NCBI RefSeq assembly: GCF_030718995.1
Contig: NZ_CP132204.1
Span: 1,922,001 to 1,986,000 of the forward strand
Reading direction: 5' to 3'
DNA from: Arthrobacter oryzae
Lineage (GTDB): Bacteria > Actinomycetota > Actinomycetes > Actinomycetales > Micrococcaceae
DNA length: 64,000 nt
The notes under the pieces were generated by a model. It was not told the origin of the DNA. It worked only from the letters and a program-made list of their open reading frames with translations, and searched no databases. The translations under genes were made by a program, and so were the position numbers. Position 1 is the first letter of the stretch, and every line of letters begins with the position of its first letter. Positions 25,745 through 34,192 of the stretch are shown piece by piece.

Positions 25745-26469
25745 GGGTCGTCTCGGTCGAAGACGTATCCAAGACCTTCGGGGCCGGGCACACCGCGGTG
25801 ACCGCCGTGAACCACGTATCCCTCAGCATTGATGCCGGAGACATTGTGCTGGTGATGGGGCCCTCGGGGTCCGGAAAAACAACCCTGTTGTCCATGATTG
25901 GCACCCTGATGTCCCCCACGACGGGCCGGATCCTCATCTCCGGGCAGGACACGGCGGCTCTTGGACCGGCACAGCTGTCCCGGCTGCGGCTGCGGGAATT
26001 CGGTTTCGTCTTCCAGACCTTCAACCTTCTTTCGGCACTGACCGCGGAGGAAAACGTCATGATGCCCTTGCTCACGGCCGGAGTACCCCGCAAGCACGCC
26101 CGGGCCAAAGCCCGGATGGCGTTGGAGCAGCTCCAGCTCGGGCACCGGCTGCGGAACCTGCCACGGGACCTCTCCGGCGGGGAGAAGCAACGCGTGGCAA
26201 TCGCCCGGTCCCTGGCCAACGACCCCCGGCTGATCCTTGCCGACGAACCCACGGCCAACCTGGACGCGACGACCGGCCAGGACGTGACCCTGCTCCTGTG
26301 TGAAACGGCCTGCCGGGAAAACCGGGCGGTGATCATTGTCAGCCATGACCAAAGACTGCGGACCGCCGCCAAGCGGGTCATCACCATCGAGGACGGACGA
26401 CTCACAGGTGAAGAACCCGGGGAACACAACAGCTACTGCCGCATGCACCCCGAAGCTGGTCCGTCATGA
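25741..26469 (+). CDS. ABC transporter ATP-binding protein (LolD/MacB type)
   Basis: A 242-residue ATPase. Walker A GPSGSGKTT (about 40-48), Q-loop FVFQTFNLLSALTAEENV, signature LSGGEKQRVAIARSLA, Walker B LILADEPTANLD and the H-loop IIVSHDQRL are all intact. The FNLLSALTAEENVMMP segment is characteristic of the LolD/MacB subfamily and matches the FtsX-like permease before it. Overlaps both neighbours by four bases (ATGA on each side), so permease, ATPase and the LOG protein are translationally coupled. Confidence 0.95.
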   Translation: MRVVSVEDVSKTFGAGHTAVTAVNHVSLSIDAGDIVLVMGPSGSGKTTLLSMIGTLMSPTTGRILISGQDTAALGPAQLSRLRLREFGFVFQTFNLLSALTAEENVMMPLLTAGVPRKHARAKARMALEQLQLGHRLRNLPRDLSGGEKQRVAIARSLANDPRLILADEPTANLDATTGQDVTLLLCETACRENRAVIIVSHDQRLRTAAKRVITIEDGRLTGEEPGEHNSYCRMHPEAGPS

Positions 26470-27143
26470 AGATGACTGATGAAGAACTGCTCAAAGTGCT
26501 GGCCGACCCGGCCGAAGACCCTGCCCGGATGGAACGGATCAGCACCGAAATCCAGGCCGGGTTCCAGCTGCTCTCGGGCCGGGTCGGCAAGGCAGTCGCT
26601 GTCTTCGGATCCGCACGCCCCGGACCGGACGATCCCCGTTATGCGGAAGCCCGGTCGCTGGGGTCACGGTTTGCAGCCGCGGGGTTCGCGGTCATCACCG
26701 GAGGAGGCCCGGGCCTGATGGAAGCGGCCAACCGCGGCGCCGCGGAAGCCGGCGGCACCTCCGTGGGCCTCGGCATCGAACTGGGTCACCAGCAAAGACT
26801 GAACTCCTATGTCGATGTGTCCATGACCTTCCGTTACTTCTTCGCCCGGAAACTGATGTTCGTCCGGTACGCCTCGGCCTTTGTCGTCCTTCCCGGCGGA
26901 TTCGGCACCCTGGATGAACTCTTTGAAGCCCTGACACTCGTCCAGACCGGAAAAATCCACGAATTCCCCGTGGTACTGATCGGAACCGGGCACTGGTCCG
27001 GGCTCATGGCCTGGATCCGCGACCGGCTCCAGGACCAGGGATTCATCGCCCCGGACGACATCCGGCTGCTGCGCTGCACCGATGACATCGACGAAGCCGT
27101 CGAACTGATCCAGCAATGCCACCTGCGCCAGCTCGGTCCCTGA
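26466..27143 (+). CDS. LOG family protein (nucleotide 5'-monophosphate phosphoribohydrolase type)
   Basis: A 225-residue Rossmann protein of the LOG/lysine decarboxylase-like family, which releases free bases, including cytokinins, from nucleoside monophosphates (known for family members). The signature PGGFGTLDE is intact at about 146-154, and the preceding RK pair sits in FFARKLMFVRYASAFVVL. The nucleotide loop is AVITGGGPGLMEAANRGA. Its ATG overlaps the ABC ATPase stop (ATGA). Why it is fused into a metal-region operon is unclear; in Mycobacterium tuberculosis accumulation of LOG products has been linked to nitric oxide sensitivity, so a stress link is possible but inferred. Confidence 0.87.
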   Translation: MKMTDEELLKVLADPAEDPARMERISTEIQAGFQLLSGRVGKAVAVFGSARPGPDDPRYAEARSLGSRFAAAGFAVITGGGPGLMEAANRGAAEAGGTSVGLGIELGHQQRLNSYVDVSMTFRYFFARKLMFVRYASAFVVLPGGFGTLDELFEALTLVQTGKIHEFPVVLIGTGHWSGLMAWIRDRLQDQGFIAPDDIRLLRCTDDIDEAVELIQQCHLRQLGP

Positions 27144-27521
27144 TCCCGGACGCGCGATGAACGGACCGCCTGCGGGAGAGGGGCTTTCCTTGCCTGGTTC
27201 TCAGTGGCCGTGCACTCCCGTCTGCCGCCTGGTCCTGGCCTCCCTCTGGCTTGTGCTCCGCCGACCCCGTCCCCGGACCGGGAAGAGCGGGGGACCAAAG
27301 ACTCTGACGCCGCGCACCGCGCGGGACGATAGTGAACGCAGAGGCGCTGGTACATCCGTGCGCAAAAAGGAAGCGGCGATACTTGACGCATACCCCCAGG
27401 GGGTATACGTTCGGAATAACCGGAAAACGACGTCGCGGGCGAGAGCCGCTACGCAGTGAAGGTCCGACAGCGGGTGAATCGCCCGTTGCCCTCCTCGGAC
27501 ACCCTTGCGAAAGGACGCACC
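27144..27521 (+). promoter_or_regulatory. ATPase upstream region with CsoR-like operator
   Basis: TTGACG (27383-27388) and TACGTT (27406-27411), 17 bases apart, form a good promoter whose spacer is filled by ATACCCCCAGGGGGTAT (27390-27406), identical to the core at 23590-23606. The ribosome binding site AAAGGA lies at about 27510-27515. The remaining 230 bases before the promoter hold no convincing gene; a 100-codon frame through them crosses the promoter and is rejected. Confidence 0.75.
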
Positions 27522-29945
27522 ATGACTGCCGGCCAGAAGCCCGCCGACGGAGCAGTGACTACGCCCCTGCGGAACACGGTTGTGGAAGTGCGGGGCCTCC
27601 ACTGGGCAACCTCCAAGGCGGTGGTGGAACACGTGCTGCTGCAGCGGCCCGGAGTCACCGCCGTCGACGCAAACCCGGTCGCCCAGACTGCCACCGTGAG
27701 CTTTGACCCGTCCGTGACCTCCGTGGAGCAGATCTCGGGCTGGATCCGGGACTGCGGGTACCACTGCCGCGGGGAATCGGTCCCCGACCATGTCTGCTAC
27801 CCGATGGACCAAACAATGCATCCGGCGGAACACGAGCACCCGGCAATGCACGCCGGTCATGCTGAGAAGCCCCGGACCCCGCAGGACATGATGGGCCACG
27901 GCGGGCACCATGCCGGAATGTCGATGGATGACATGGTCAAGGACATGCGCAACCGGTTCCTGGTCGCCGCGGTCCTGTCCGTCGGCGTGACGCTATGGTC
28001 CCCGATGGGCCGGGACATGTTCGGTTTCACCGCTCCGACGCCGTTCGGGCTCCGTGACGACGTGATGGCCCTGATCCTGTCCCTGCCGGTCATCTTCTAC
28101 TCTGCCTGGATTTTCTTCGACGGCGCCTACCGGGCGCTGAAGGCCCGCACCCTGGACATGATGGTCCTGGTCGCTATCGCCGTGGGCACCGGGTGGCTTT
28201 ACAGTGTCTGGGTCACCTTCACCGGCGGCGGTGAAGTGTTCTACGAAGCCGCCACCGTCCTTGCCGCGTTCGTGCTCCTGGGCCACTGGTTCGAGATGCG
28301 CGCACGCGGCGGGGCGAACGAGGCCATCCGCACGCTGCTCGAGCTGGCCCCGCCGGTCGCAGTCGTGATCCGCGACGGGGACACTGTCGAGATCCCCACC
28401 TCGGAGGTCCAGACCGGGGACCTGCTGCTGATCCGGCCGGGGTCGAAAATCCCCGTTGACGGGGAAGTCGAGGACGGCCAGTCGGAAGTCGATGAGTCCA
28501 TGGTCACGGGTGAGAGTCTTCCGGTGACCAAAACCATTGGCTCGGAGGTAATCGGTGCGTCCATCAACACCATCGGCACCATGCGGGTCCGGGCCACCAA
28601 GGTCGGCGCCGACACCGCCCTGGCGCAGATCGTGGCCCTCGTCCAGGAGGCCCAGAACTCCAAGGCACCCGGCCAGCGGCTGGCTGACAGGGCCGCGTTC
28701 TGGCTGGTCCTGGTCGCCCTGATCGGCGGGACGGTGACGTTCGCCGCCTGGCTCGCCCTCGGCGCCGGCATCCAGACCGCCCTGCTGTTCGCCATCACCG
28801 TCGTTGTGATCACCTGCCCTGACGCGCTGGGCCTGGCCACCCCGACGGCCATCATGGTGGGCACCGGACTCGGTGCCAAACGCGGCGTCCTGTTCAAGAA
28901 CGCCACCGCCCTGGAGGTATCCGCGCGGATCGACACCGTCGTGATGGACAAGACCGGCACCCTGACCAAGGGCGAACCGGAAGTGACCGACGTCGTCGTT
29001 GAGGGAATAGGCGAAGGCGAACTTCTGGCGCTGGTCGCCGCGGTGGAGCAGGAATCCGAACACCCGCTCGCTGCGGCCGTCGTCCGGTATGCGCGGGAGC
29101 ACGGCGCACCGGCCGTGGCTGCCTCGGATTTCCTCAATGTTCCGGGCCACGGTGCCGGCGCCACCGTGGATGGACACCGGGTGCTGGTGGGTAACCGCAA
29201 GCTCATGGCCGACGAAGGAATCGACCTTGGACCGCTGGCCGCAGTGCGCGACAGGCTTGCCGCCACCGGACGGACCGCCGTGCTCGTCGCCGTGGACGGA
29301 AGGGCTGCGGCCGTGATCGCCTTGGCGGACGCCGCAAGGGAAACAGCCGCCGCCGCCATAGCTGCCCTGCACGAGGCCGGGATCGAAGTGGTCATGCTCA
29401 CCGGGGACAACGAAGCAACCGCCCAACGGATCGCCGGCCAGCTGGGCATCGATACCGTGATCGCCGAAGTGCTGCCCGGCGATAAATCAGCGAAGATCGC
29501 CGAGCTGCAACAGCGCGGAAAGGTGGCCATGGTCGGCGACGGCGTCAACGACGCACCGGCCCTGGCCCAGGCCGACCTTGGCATCGCGATCGGCGCGGGC
29601 ACCGATGTGGCCATTGAAACGGCCGACGTCGTCCTGATGCGGTCGGACCCGCTGGATGTGCCAATAGCCCTGCGGATCGGCAAAGGCACCCTGCGGAAGA
29701 TGCGCCAGAACCTGGGCTGGGCCGTCGGGTACAACGCGATTGCGCTCCCCATCGCTGCCGGAGTCTTCGCCTTCGCCGGGATCGTCCTCAGCCCGGAGAT
29801 CGCGGCGCTGTCGATGTCCGGTTCCAGCTTCCTGGTCGCCGTCAACGCCCTCCTGCTCAAGAGGCTCCGGCTGCCGCGTCCGGAAACGCCAGAGGCCACC
29901 ACGGCGCGCGCTTCCCGGCCGCTTGCCCCGGCCGGGACCCGCTAG
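27522..29945 (+). CDS. P1B-type heavy metal ATPase with CPD motif
   Basis: An 807-residue metal efflux pump. The N-terminal HMA-like domain (about 18-85) keeps the fold sequence but lacks the C-x2-C: LHWATSK stands where the metal loop should be. A His/Met-rich stretch follows ([30 protein letters not shown]). The core has TGES at 329-332, the transmembrane metal motif CPD at 432-434 instead of the usual CPC, the phosphorylated Asp476 in [10 protein letters not shown], the HP locus SEHPLAAA (His 514) and [11 protein letters not shown] at 27522 follows AAAGGA. The operator just upstream predicts Cu(I) induction. Metal specificity is uncertain because of the CPD motif. Confidence 0.92.
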   Translation: MTAGQKPADGAVTTPLRNTVVEVRGLHWATSKAVVEHVLLQRPGVTAVDANPVAQTATVSFDPSVTSVEQISGWIRDCGYHCRGESVPDHVCYPMDQTMHPAEHEHPAMHAGHAEKPRTPQDMMGHGGHHAGMSMDDMVKDMRNRFLVAAVLSVGVTLWSPMGRDMFGFTAPTPFGLRDDVMALILSLPVIFYSAWIFFDGAYRALKARTLDMMVLVAIAVGTGWLYSVWVTFTGGGEVFYEAATVLAAFVLLGHWFEMRARGGANEAIRTLLELAPPVAVVIRDGDTVEIPTSEVQTGDLLLIRPGSKIPVDGEVEDGQSEVDESMVTGESLPVTKTIGSEVIGASINTIGTMRVRATKVGADTALAQIVALVQEAQNSKAPGQRLADRAAFWLVLVALIGGTVTFAAWLALGAGIQTALLFAITVVVITCPDALGLATPTAIMVGTGLGAKRGVLFKNATALEVSARIDTVVMDKTGTLTKGEPEVTDVVVEGIGEGELLALVAAVEQESEHPLAAAVVRYAREHGAPAVAASDFLNVPGHGAGATVDGHRVLVGNRKLMADEGIDLGPLAAVRDRLAATGRTAVLVAVDGRAAAVIALADAARETAAAAIAALHEAGIEVVMLTGDNEATAQRIAGQLGIDTVIAEVLPGDKSAKIAELQQRGKVAMVGDGVNDAPALAQADLGIAIGAGTDVAIETADVVLMRSDPLDVPIALRIGKGTLRKMRQNLGWAVGYNAIALPIAAGVFAFAGIVLSPEIAALSMSGSSFLVAVNALLLKRLRLPRPETPEATTARASRPLAPAGTR

Positions 29946-29955
29946 GCTCCCCGCC
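29943..29955 (+). promoter_or_regulatory. -10 element overlapping the ATPase stop codon
   Basis: TAGGCT at 29943-29948 begins with the ATPase TAG stop and is followed by seven bases and ATG at 29956. The next gene can therefore be expressed as a separate leaderless mRNA. Confidence 0.55.
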
Positions 29956-31317
29956 ATGGACCTCCGCCTTGTCGCCCGCGTGCTGTTCCTGCGGGCCGCC
30001 TGGCGGAGACGGGACCACTGGGACGCCGCCCGGATCGCCGCCCACCAGGAACGCGCCCTCCGGGACCTTCGCCGTGCAGCGTACGCAGGATCGGAGTTCT
30101 ACCGGCGACATCACGCCGGCCTGCACGGCGCACCCCTGGACCAACTGCCGTCCGTGACGAAAGCGCAACTGATGGACCACTTCGACGAGGCCGTCACCAC
30201 ACCGGAGCTGAGGCTGGCGGATCTGGAGAACCATCTGCGGGCACTGACGGAGCGCGGGGGAGACCCGGGGGCGCCGTGGAAGGGCCGGTGGTGGGCCGCG
30301 GCAACGGCCGGGACCACGGGCCGGCGCGGAACGTTCGTCTGGAACCGTTCCGAATGGGGGACTGTCCTGGCGTCCTACGCCCGCGCGAACGACTGGGCCG
30401 GGATCTCCGCCGGGCTCACCCGGCCCCTGAAAATGGCCCTGGTCAGCTCCCTCGTTCCCACGCACCAGTCCGCCGTCGTCGGCGCATCCCTGCGCTCCGG
30501 AATCGTCCCTACCCTCCGCCTGGACGTCACCGCACCCATGGAAGAGACGGTTGCCGCCCTGGACCGCTTCCAGCCCAGGATCCTGGTGGGCTATGCCTCA
30601 GCACTCAAACCCCTCGCGGCGGAGCAGCGCGCCGGGCGGCTGCACATCTCCCCGCAGGGCGTGATGTCCGCCTCCGAGGTGCTCAGCCCGCACACCGCCT
30701 CGGAACTGGAGGCAGCATGGGGAAGCGCCCCCTTCGATGTTTACGCCGCCACCGAAACGGCCGGGATCGCCTCCCCCTGCACCTACCGGAACCGCCACGT
30801 CTACGAGGACCTGCTGATCATCGAACCGGTGGATCAGGCCGGGGAGCCCGTGCCCGCCGGGACAACCGGGGCCAGGCTCCTGGTCACTGTCCTGTTTTCG
30901 CGCACCCTTCCACTGATCCGTTACGAAATGTCAGACACCGTGCGGCTGGACGGACGGGGTTGCCCCTGCGGACGACCGTTCGCCCTTCTGGAGGGCATCG
31001 AGGGCCGCATCGAGGACATCCTGCAGCTGCCAGGCAAACACGGACCGGCCAGCGTCCATCCGATCGTGTTCCACCACGTACTCGATGAGGCCGGGAGCGC
31101 TGGGTGGCAGGTCATCCAGGCGCCCGCCGGGCTGCAGGTCCTCCTGGCAGGCCTCGCACCGGGAGCTTCCGCTGAAGGAGTGCGGGAAGCCGTGGCAGGC
31201 GCGCTCAATGAAGCCGGTGTTGTGGGAACCCGGGTGGATGTGCACGTGGTGGAACACCTCGAACGGACAGCCCTGGGCAAAGCGCCGTTCGTCAGGTCAT
31301 TGGTCCGCCCGCAGTAG
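29956..31317 (+). CDS. PaaK/CapK-like adenylate-forming ligase
   Basis: A 453-residue ANL-superfamily enzyme in the phenylacetate-CoA ligase/coenzyme F390 synthetase-like branch. Visible: the ATP loop AAATAGTTGRRGTF (about 115-128), the A5-like motif DVYAATETAGIAS, GRPFALLEGIEGRIEDILQL containing the hinge Arg-Ile-Glu-Asp, and a C-terminal Lys in RTALGKAPFVRSL that would complete the active site. GCPCGRP may bind metal. Start fixed by the leaderless -10. It follows the ATPase gene by ten bases and converges on the multicopper oxidase gene. Acid substrate unknown. Confidence 0.82.
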   Translation: MDLRLVARVLFLRAAWRRRDHWDAARIAAHQERALRDLRRAAYAGSEFYRRHHAGLHGAPLDQLPSVTKAQLMDHFDEAVTTPELRLADLENHLRALTERGGDPGAPWKGRWWAAATAGTTGRRGTFVWNRSEWGTVLASYARANDWAGISAGLTRPLKMALVSSLVPTHQSAVVGASLRSGIVPTLRLDVTAPMEETVAALDRFQPRILVGYASALKPLAAEQRAGRLHISPQGVMSASEVLSPHTASELEAAWGSAPFDVYAATETAGIASPCTYRNRHVYEDLLIIEPVDQAGEPVPAGTTGARLLVTVLFSRTLPLIRYEMSDTVRLDGRGCPCGRPFALLEGIEGRIEDILQLPGKHGPASVHPIVFHHVLDEAGSAGWQVIQAPAGLQVLLAGLAPGASAEGVREAVAGALNEAGVVGTRVDVHVVEHLERTALGKAPFVRSLVRPQ

Positions 31318-31326
31318 GCGACGCGC

Positions 31327-32937
31327 TCAACGGACTTCGATCACGCCCATCATGCCAAGATCCTCGTGGTCCAGGATGTGGCAGTGGTACACGGAACGGC
31401 CGGCGAAGTCGCGGAAGGCGACCCGGACTTTCACCCGCCCCTGTGCGGGAACGTTGACCACATCGCGCCACTCCGGCTGTGGCAGAGCCTGGCCGCCCTC
31501 CTCAACCACTTGCATCGGCCAGACGTGCAGGTGGAACGGGTGGTCCATGGGGCCCGGGTTGGTCAGCGTCCATTCCTCCACCGTGCCCGCCGTGACGGTG
31601 GTGTCCGTTCGCGCCGCATTGAACTCGCGGCCGTTGATGGTGAACCCCATCATGCCGCCGCCCATGCCCATACCCATGCCCATGCCGGAGGAGAGTGTGA
31701 GCTGCCGGCGCGCCGCCACGGGCGCCGTCCTGAGGTCGTCCGGTTCCGGGAAAGCGGGCAGCGGATGCTGCGACGGCGGCAGCGGGGAACCCGTAGGGGA
31801 GGGGGAGGGGCCGCTGCTCCCGGTCACCCGCAGCGTTGCCAGCGCCGCGCCCGCCGTGTCCGGCCGGCCCGATTGCCTGGGGCCGCGTCCCTGGCCCATC
31901 ATGCCGGCCATGCTGCCCCGGTCATAGTACGCGGCGCGCAGGATGGAGTCCCCGGCGGCGGTGGTGACCAGCAGGTCTGCCCGGTTGCCGGGCACCAGGA
32001 ACAGTTCCTCCACGGCCGACGGCGCGGGGTAGCGGCCCGAGTCCATTCCCAGCAGCTGAACCTGCTGCCCGTCGAGCCGCAACGAAAGATAGCGGGCCAC
32101 GCAGGCGTTGATGATGCGCCACCGCTCGCGTTGGCCGGGCCTTGCGGTGAACTCCGGATTGCTCTGTCCGTTGACCAGGATGAGCTCACCTTCCCTGCCC
32201 AGCATCCGTTCCATCTGCGAGACAGGGACAACGCTCCCGCCGCTGTCCAGGGTGGTGTCCGAAATGACCAGGACTCGTTCGGTGCTGACCGGAAGCGGCT
32301 CGGGGTCCTCCACAATGATCGCGCCGTAGAGGCCCGCGAAAATCTGGTCCGCCACCATGCCGTGGTGGTGGGGGTGGTACCAGTACACACCCGGAGGGTG
32401 GTCCGCGGGGATCCGGTACTCGTAGTCAAAGGCAGCGCCCGGATTCACCACGACGAACACGTTGTCCCCGGCGCCCTCCGGTGAGACATGCAGGCCGTGC
32501 ACGTGCAGGTTTGTTGGCTGGTCCAAACTGTTGGACAGCCGGACGCTCAGCACGTCGCCGGGCTGCACACGGAGAGTGGGCCCGGGGATGCCGCCGTTAT
32601 AGCCCAGTGCCCGTGCCTGCCGCCCGGCGAGCTGGAGCTGGCCGGCGCGGGCTTCAAGCCGGACTTCCAGGCGGCCTCCGGCGCTGCGCATCTCGGACGG
32701 CTGCGACAGTTCCACGCCGGCCTCGGGTGCCAGACGGGACGAGGGCCGTGAGGCCAGCGACCACCACAGCCCTGCCCCGCCCACTGCCGTGCCGGCGGCG
32801 CCGAGGCCGCCCAGGAGCAGCGCGCTGCGCCTGCTGACGGGCCGGCGGACCTTGGGATGCGGGCTTGGCGGCGGGCCGGGCTGGCGGAAAGGCTGCGGGC
32901 CAGATGACGGGCTTGATAGGGGATTTGCCGGAGGCAC
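31327..32937 (-). CDS. multicopper oxidase, Tat-exported
   Basis: A 536-residue laccase/CueO-type oxidase expected outside the cytoplasmic membrane. The N terminus has a twin-Arg signal (SRRSALLLGGLGAAGTAVGG) after an extended Pro-rich stretch. All four copper-site blocks are present: NLHVHGLH, WYHPHHHGM, HPFHLHVWP and YHCHILDHEDLGMM (type 1 Cys, His, Met ligands). A Met-rich loop SGMGMGMGMGGGMMGF may bind Cu(I), as in cuprous oxidases. The GTG start overlaps the SHOCT gene stop by one base (TAGTG), so the two are coupled. Likely oxidises Cu(I) to Cu(II) at the surface. Confidence 0.94.
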   Translation of the reverse strand: MPPANPLSSPSSGPQPFRQPGPPPSPHPKVRRPVSRRSALLLGGLGAAGTAVGGAGLWWSLASRPSSRLAPEAGVELSQPSEMRSAGGRLEVRLEARAGQLQLAGRQARALGYNGGIPGPTLRVQPGDVLSVRLSNSLDQPTNLHVHGLHVSPEGAGDNVFVVVNPGAAFDYEYRIPADHPPGVYWYHPHHHGMVADQIFAGLYGAIIVEDPEPLPVSTERVLVISDTTLDSGGSVVPVSQMERMLGREGELILVNGQSNPEFTARPGQRERWRIINACVARYLSLRLDGQQVQLLGMDSGRYPAPSAVEELFLVPGNRADLLVTTAAGDSILRAAYYDRGSMAGMMGQGRGPRQSGRPDTAGAALATLRVTGSSGPSPSPTGSPLPPSQHPLPAFPEPDDLRTAPVAARRQLTLSSGMGMGMGMGGGMMGFTINGREFNAARTDTTVTAGTVEEWTLTNPGPMDHPFHLHVWPMQVVEEGGQALPQPEWRDVVNVPAQGRVKVRVAFRDFAGRSVYHCHILDHEDLGMMGVIEVR

Positions 32938-33215
32938 TAGGGTTCCTCGCCGAGTACCCTGACCTGCTCGCGATACTGGTCGGCGCTCAGTTCCCCTTTG
33001 GCGAACCGTTCGTCGAGGATCTGCCGGGCCCGGCTACGGCCCGGCCAGTGGCCCCCGGGTCCCGGCTGGCCGGGAGGAGGGAAGCCGCCCTGATATCCTC
33101 CGCGGCCGCCGGAGAACACGCGCACGGCAACCAGCACCAGCAGGGCTATGCCCAGCAACATCAGCACTCCCCACAGCCACATCCAGCCCATGTCCAGACC
33201 GTAACCCCACATCAT
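32937..33215 (-). CDS. SHOCT domain small membrane protein
   Basis: Ninety-two residues: a Met/Trp/Gly-rich N terminus (MMWGYGLDMGWMW), one transmembrane helix (WGVLMLLGIALLVLVAVRVF), a Gly/Pro linker, and a C-terminal SHOCT motif (ARQILDERFAKGELSADQYR). ATG at 33215 is preceded by AAGGAGG. It leads a two-gene operon with the multicopper oxidase, a pairing often seen near copper genes; the Met/Trp-rich head could contact copper (inference). No CsoR-like palindrome is visible upstream. Confidence 0.85.
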   Translation of the reverse strand: MMWGYGLDMGWMWLWGVLMLLGIALLVLVAVRVFSGGRGGYQGGFPPPGQPGPGGHWPGRSRARQILDERFAKGELSADQYREQVRVLGEEP

Positions 33216-33410
33216 GGCTGCCTCCTTCGCGGCATGCTTTACCTACCCCAACAGTGCGCCCGCTTTCCGGACTCCACTAGGGTCCTTAGTCGCTTGTGCA
33301 CGCCCGTCTTCGGGGCGGAACCTGTAACAACAGCCGCGTACCGCCCGGGCACAGAGTTGGCGATACAGATGTCGCGCCCCTTGCGGGCCATATTCGTCGA
33401 GGAGAAGGCC

Positions 33411-34172
33411 ATGCAGCCAGCCGCGTACCCGTCCCGCTTCGCCGGGAAAACTGTCATCGTCACCGGCGCGGGTTCCGGAATCGGACTGGCAACCGCAACC
33501 CGGCTGGCACACGAAGGCGCGAGAGTCATCGCCACTGACGTCGTGGAGCAGCGGCTGGCGGACCTTGCCGCCGGCCTGGCGGACTTCGACGTCGTCACGG
33601 TCGACGGCGACGTTGCCGCGGCAGAGACCACAGCCGCGATAGTGGCTGCCGCCGCGGGCCGGGTGGACGGACTGGCCAACGTCGCGGGGATTATGGACGC
33701 CTTCCTCCCGCCCGCCGAGGTGGACGATGCCACGTGGGACAGGGTGTTCAGCGTCAACCTGACCGGTCCCATGCGGCTCACCCGCGCAGTATTGCCGCTG
33801 ATGCTGGCGGCCGGCGCGGGCAGCATCGTGAATGTCGCTTCCGAAGCTTCCTTCCGGGCGTCCGCTTCCGGTGTGGCCTACACGTCGTCCAAGCATGCGC
33901 TGGTTGGTTTTACCAAGAGCGTGGCCTTCTTCTACGGGCCCCAGGGAATCCGGGCCAACGCCGTGGCGCCCGGCGCTGTTGCCACCAATATTGAGGCTCC
34001 CTGGAAGTCGGACTTCGCGGCCGGGAGGATCGGCCCCATCCTCCAGGCCACTGTGGGCTCGGTGGCGCAGCCCGCCCAGCTCGCCGCAGCCATCACCTGG
34101 CTGCTCAGCGAGGATTCAGCCAACGTGAACGGTGCAATCCTGCCCAGTGACGGCGGCTGGTCCACCATCTGA
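33411..34172 (+). CDS. short-chain dehydrogenase/reductase
   Basis: A 253-residue classical SDR. The nucleotide motif is VTGAGSGIGLATATRL (TGxxxGIG), NVAG near 90, catalytic Ser in IVNVASEASF, and YTSSK (Y-x3-K) with the catalytic Tyr and Lys; the C-terminal LLSEDSANVNGAILPSDGGW is typical of FabG-like enzymes. Acidic TDV at the end of strand 2 suggests NAD preference. ATG at 33411 is preceded by GAGGAGAAGG; longer frames upstream cross the SHOCT gene. Stand-alone and convergent with radA. Substrate unknown. Confidence 0.88.
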   Translation: MQPAAYPSRFAGKTVIVTGAGSGIGLATATRLAHEGARVIATDVVEQRLADLAAGLADFDVVTVDGDVAAAETTAAIVAAAAGRVDGLANVAGIMDAFLPPAEVDDATWDRVFSVNLTGPMRLTRAVLPLMLAAGAGSIVNVASEASFRASASGVAYTSSKHALVGFTKSVAFFYGPQGIRANAVAPGAVATNIEAPWKSDFAAGRIGPILQATVGSVAQPAQLAAAITWLLSEDSANVNGAILPSDGGWSTI

Positions 34173-34192
34173 CACCTCGGCCCGCGGTCAGC

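Noticed and set aside
27157..27459. 100-codon plus-strand frame upstream of the metal ATPase
   Set aside because: It runs through the TTGACG promoter and the CsoR-like operator, lacks a ribosome binding site, and resembles no protein family.
21313..33215. Metal region as an integrated mobile element
   Set aside because: No integrase, transposase, tRNA-end duplication or composition change could be seen at its edges; the genes look like chromosomal accessory genes.
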